Assembly (NCBI GenBank): GCA_963821325.1
Contig: CAWGDC010000006.1
Location: forward strand, 62,001 to 126,000
Direction: 5' to 3'
Origin: PALSA-555 sp963821325
GTDB lineage: Bacteria > Actinomycetota > Acidimicrobiia > IMCC26256 > PALSA-555
Length of the DNA: 64,000 nt
Under the pieces are notes generated by a model. The model did not search any database. It was not told the origin of the DNA and was given only the letters and a program-made list of their open reading frames with translations. A program made the translations under genes and the position numbers. Shown here one piece after another: positions 62,762 to 64,000 of the stretch; position 1 is the stretch's first letter; the number at the start of each line of letters is the position of its first letter.

Positions 62762-63246
62762 CGCAGCACCTCCTGCATCCAGCCCCACCCCTTCTCGAGC
62801 GTCGGCGGCGGCGCCGACGCCACGACCCGATCGACCAGGTCGGCGATCGACGTGTCGCGCAGCTCGGCCCGCCACGCCTCGTCGGCTCGGTCCATCACCA
62901 GGTGGATCGAGCAAGGCACCCGATACTCGTGGGCCGCGACGCGTGCCGGGCCGCGGCGGCGGATCTCGGTGCAGCGAAACGCCGACTCGCGCCCTTCGAG
63001 CGCTTCGACCACGTCGAGGACGGTGACCTGCGCCGCCGGTCGGGCCAGGCGGTACCCGCCGCGTGGCCCCGGCAGCGCCTCGAGGATCCCGGCACGGGAC
63101 AGCGCCTGGAGGTGCTTGGCCAGGTACGCGGTCGGCACGTCGTGGTACTCGGCGAGCCGCCCGGCGGGCAGCGCCGCGTCGGCGGGCAGCATCGCCGTCA
63201 GCACCACGCAGTGCAGCCCCCACTCGACGCCTTCGGACAGCCGCAC
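62758..63246 (-). CDS. Rrf2 family transcriptional regulator
   Basis: A 162-residue DNA-binding regulator. The winged HTH (LPAGRLAEYHDVPTAYLAKH, LQALSRAGILEALPGPRGGY) is typical. The cluster-binding region carries Cys92 (FRCTEIRRRGP) and Cys112 (RVPCSIHLVM) but not the usual three cysteines, so it may lack an Fe-S cluster or sense thiol state. The start is GTG 63246. A perfect inverted repeat lies just upstream (63249-63271), which suggests autoregulation of the three-gene operon. Confidence 0.9.
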   Translation of the reverse strand: MRLSEGVEWGLHCVVLTAMLPADAALPAGRLAEYHDVPTAYLAKHLQALSRAGILEALPGPRGGYRLARPAAQVTVLDVVEALEGRESAFRCTEIRRRGPARVAAHEYRVPCSIHLVMDRADEAWRAELRDTSIADLVDRVVASAPPPTLEKGWGWMQEVLR

Positions 63247-63248
63247 GA

Positions 63249-63271
63249 TCCCGGATAGTAGATATCCGGGA
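63249..63271 (-). promoter_or_regulatory. Candidate Rrf2 operator
   Basis: A perfect 9-bp inverted repeat (tcccggata gtaga tatccggga) ending 3 bp before the Rrf2 start codon. Rrf2 proteins bind such palindromes at their own promoters. On the minus strand TACTAT within it could be a -10, giving a nearly leaderless transcript. Confidence 0.65.
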
Positions 63272-63291
63272 CCGGGCCGGCCAGCCGGGGG

Positions 63292-64000
63292 TCAGAGGCG
63301 GTCGACGAGCAGGCTCTGCAGCGAGCGCCCGATCCGGCCCCGCTCGTCGTACAGGGCGCTCTCGGCGAGGCCGACGCCGTGCGCCTCGGCGAAGGTCCGG
63401 GCCTCGAGGGCGACCCACTCCCCGACCGGATAGCGGTGGAGGAACACGCTGAGGTCCGGGTTGATGAAGAGGTACTTGCCGCGCTCGAGCGCGGCGCTGA
63501 CCCCGTTGCCGAAGTCCGCGGCTGCCGCGACGCGCTGCAGCGGGCTCGGGGCCTCATCCGCCACGAGCGGGACGGCGAGGCGGAACCAAATCGTCGCCTC
63601 GCCGACGTCGGCGAACGTCCCCGCGACGACCCGCAGCTCCATCGCGTGCCAGAACCCGACGGTCGTGCCGGGGAACTGGATCCTGAACGGGGTGCCGTCG
63701 GCGGGCGGGGGCAGCGGGAGCGGGGCGGGCTCCGGGACCGGCAGATCGAGCGTCGGGTCGGTGCGCAGGCGCAGCGCCGTCGGCGCGTGCCACCTCGACG
63801 TCGCCGGCCAGGAGCGATCCCTCGACCCACTGCACCTTGCGGCCCGGGCGCAGGGTGCGGGTCCGCACCTCGAGGGGCTCCAGCGGGACGGGCCGCAGCA
63901 GCTCGATGGTGAGGCGGCTCACGAAGTGGGCGTCACCCGGGTCGGCCTGCTCGAGCGCCCGGGCGAGCAGCGCCGCGGGCGGGCCGCCGTGCTGCGCGTC
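63292..64000 (-). CDS. Acyl-CoA thioesterase-like (HotDog) protein, 5' end outside the window (one frameshift)
   Basis: The visible part is about 236 residues. The N-terminal segment (AQHGGPPAALLARALEQADP, SRLTIELLRPVPLEPLEV, RKVQWVEGSLLAGDVEVARA) and the C-terminal one (WHAMELRVVAGTFADVGEAT, WFRLAVPLVADEAPSPLQR, GKYLFINPDLSVFLHRYPVG, LYDERGRIGRSLQSLLV) are typical of TesB-like double-hotdog thioesterases (4HBT_3). A break near 63785 joins them. The stop is 63292-63294. The start lies beyond the window end. Convergent overlap with the Rrf2 operator region is minimal. Confidence 0.8.

Overview
The window is a high-GC (about 70-75% by eye) chromosomal segment from an actinobacterium (Actinomycetota). 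Evidence seen here: abundant GTG starts, a 33-residue bS22-type ribosomal protein, a mycothiol-dependent-isomerase-like enzyme, an RpfB-type resuscitation factor, and the actinobacterial gene order metG-tatD-rpfB-rsmA-ispE ... glmU-prs-rplY-pth ... mfd-(PPIase)-mazG-eno-ftsB-DUF501-ppx. A class such as Acidimicrobiia fits, but that is inference and no 16S gene is present.

Layout. 0-9 kb: a GT-C-like membrane protein, a secreted YVTN propeller with cell-wall-binding repeats, a dienelactone-hydrolase-like enzyme, a broken gene, an NlpC/P60 hydrolase, selD, and a hydrolase-thioredoxin fusion. 9-17 kb: small metabolic genes (acetyltransferase, MDMPI, coaA, SnoaL, HAD, histidine phosphatase, crotonase), a CBS-citrate synthase fusion and an orphan branched-chain-amino-acid-type binding protein. 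16.8-20.8 kb: a 3.9-kb islet with one cyclase-ATPase regulator, bounded by an intact tRNA-Leu and a 50-bp direct repeat of that tRNA's 3' half. 20.8-29.9 kb: accessory, secreted-protein region with a glycosidase-like protein, a truncated beta-sandwich gene, a ~1545-residue secreted protein made of identical 309-bp repeats, a lipoprotein and repeat-rich non-coding DNA. 30-38 kb: acyltransferase/epimerase pair, crotonase, orn, aminotransferase, ppx, DUF501, ftsB. 38-61 kb: housekeeping block (eno, P450, mazG, PPIase, mfd, DUF2252, mgtC, pth, rplY, prs, glmU, tRNA-Gln, bS22, ispE, rsmA, rpfB, tatD, metG, rsmI, a YchF-like protein). 61-64 kb: a SnoaL protein, an Rrf2-regulated three-gene operon with a palindromic operator, and a thioesterase running off the end.

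How the genes work together. The housekeeping block links translation (metG, rplY, pth, rsmA, rsmI, bS22), precursor supply (prs, glmU, ispE), DNA repair (mfd) and division or wall growth (ftsB, rpfB). The accessory block is almost entirely envelope or secreted.

Caution on sequence quality. About 27 single-base frameshifts interrupt otherwise well-conserved genes, including essential single-copy ones (prs, glmU, coaA, ftsB, rsmA) and five in mfd. This looks like uncorrected indel error rather than real decay. Two apparent gene fusions (FtsB-DUF501 and Pth-MgtC) are best explained this way. Spans are given for the whole inferred gene, with the approximate break site in the text.
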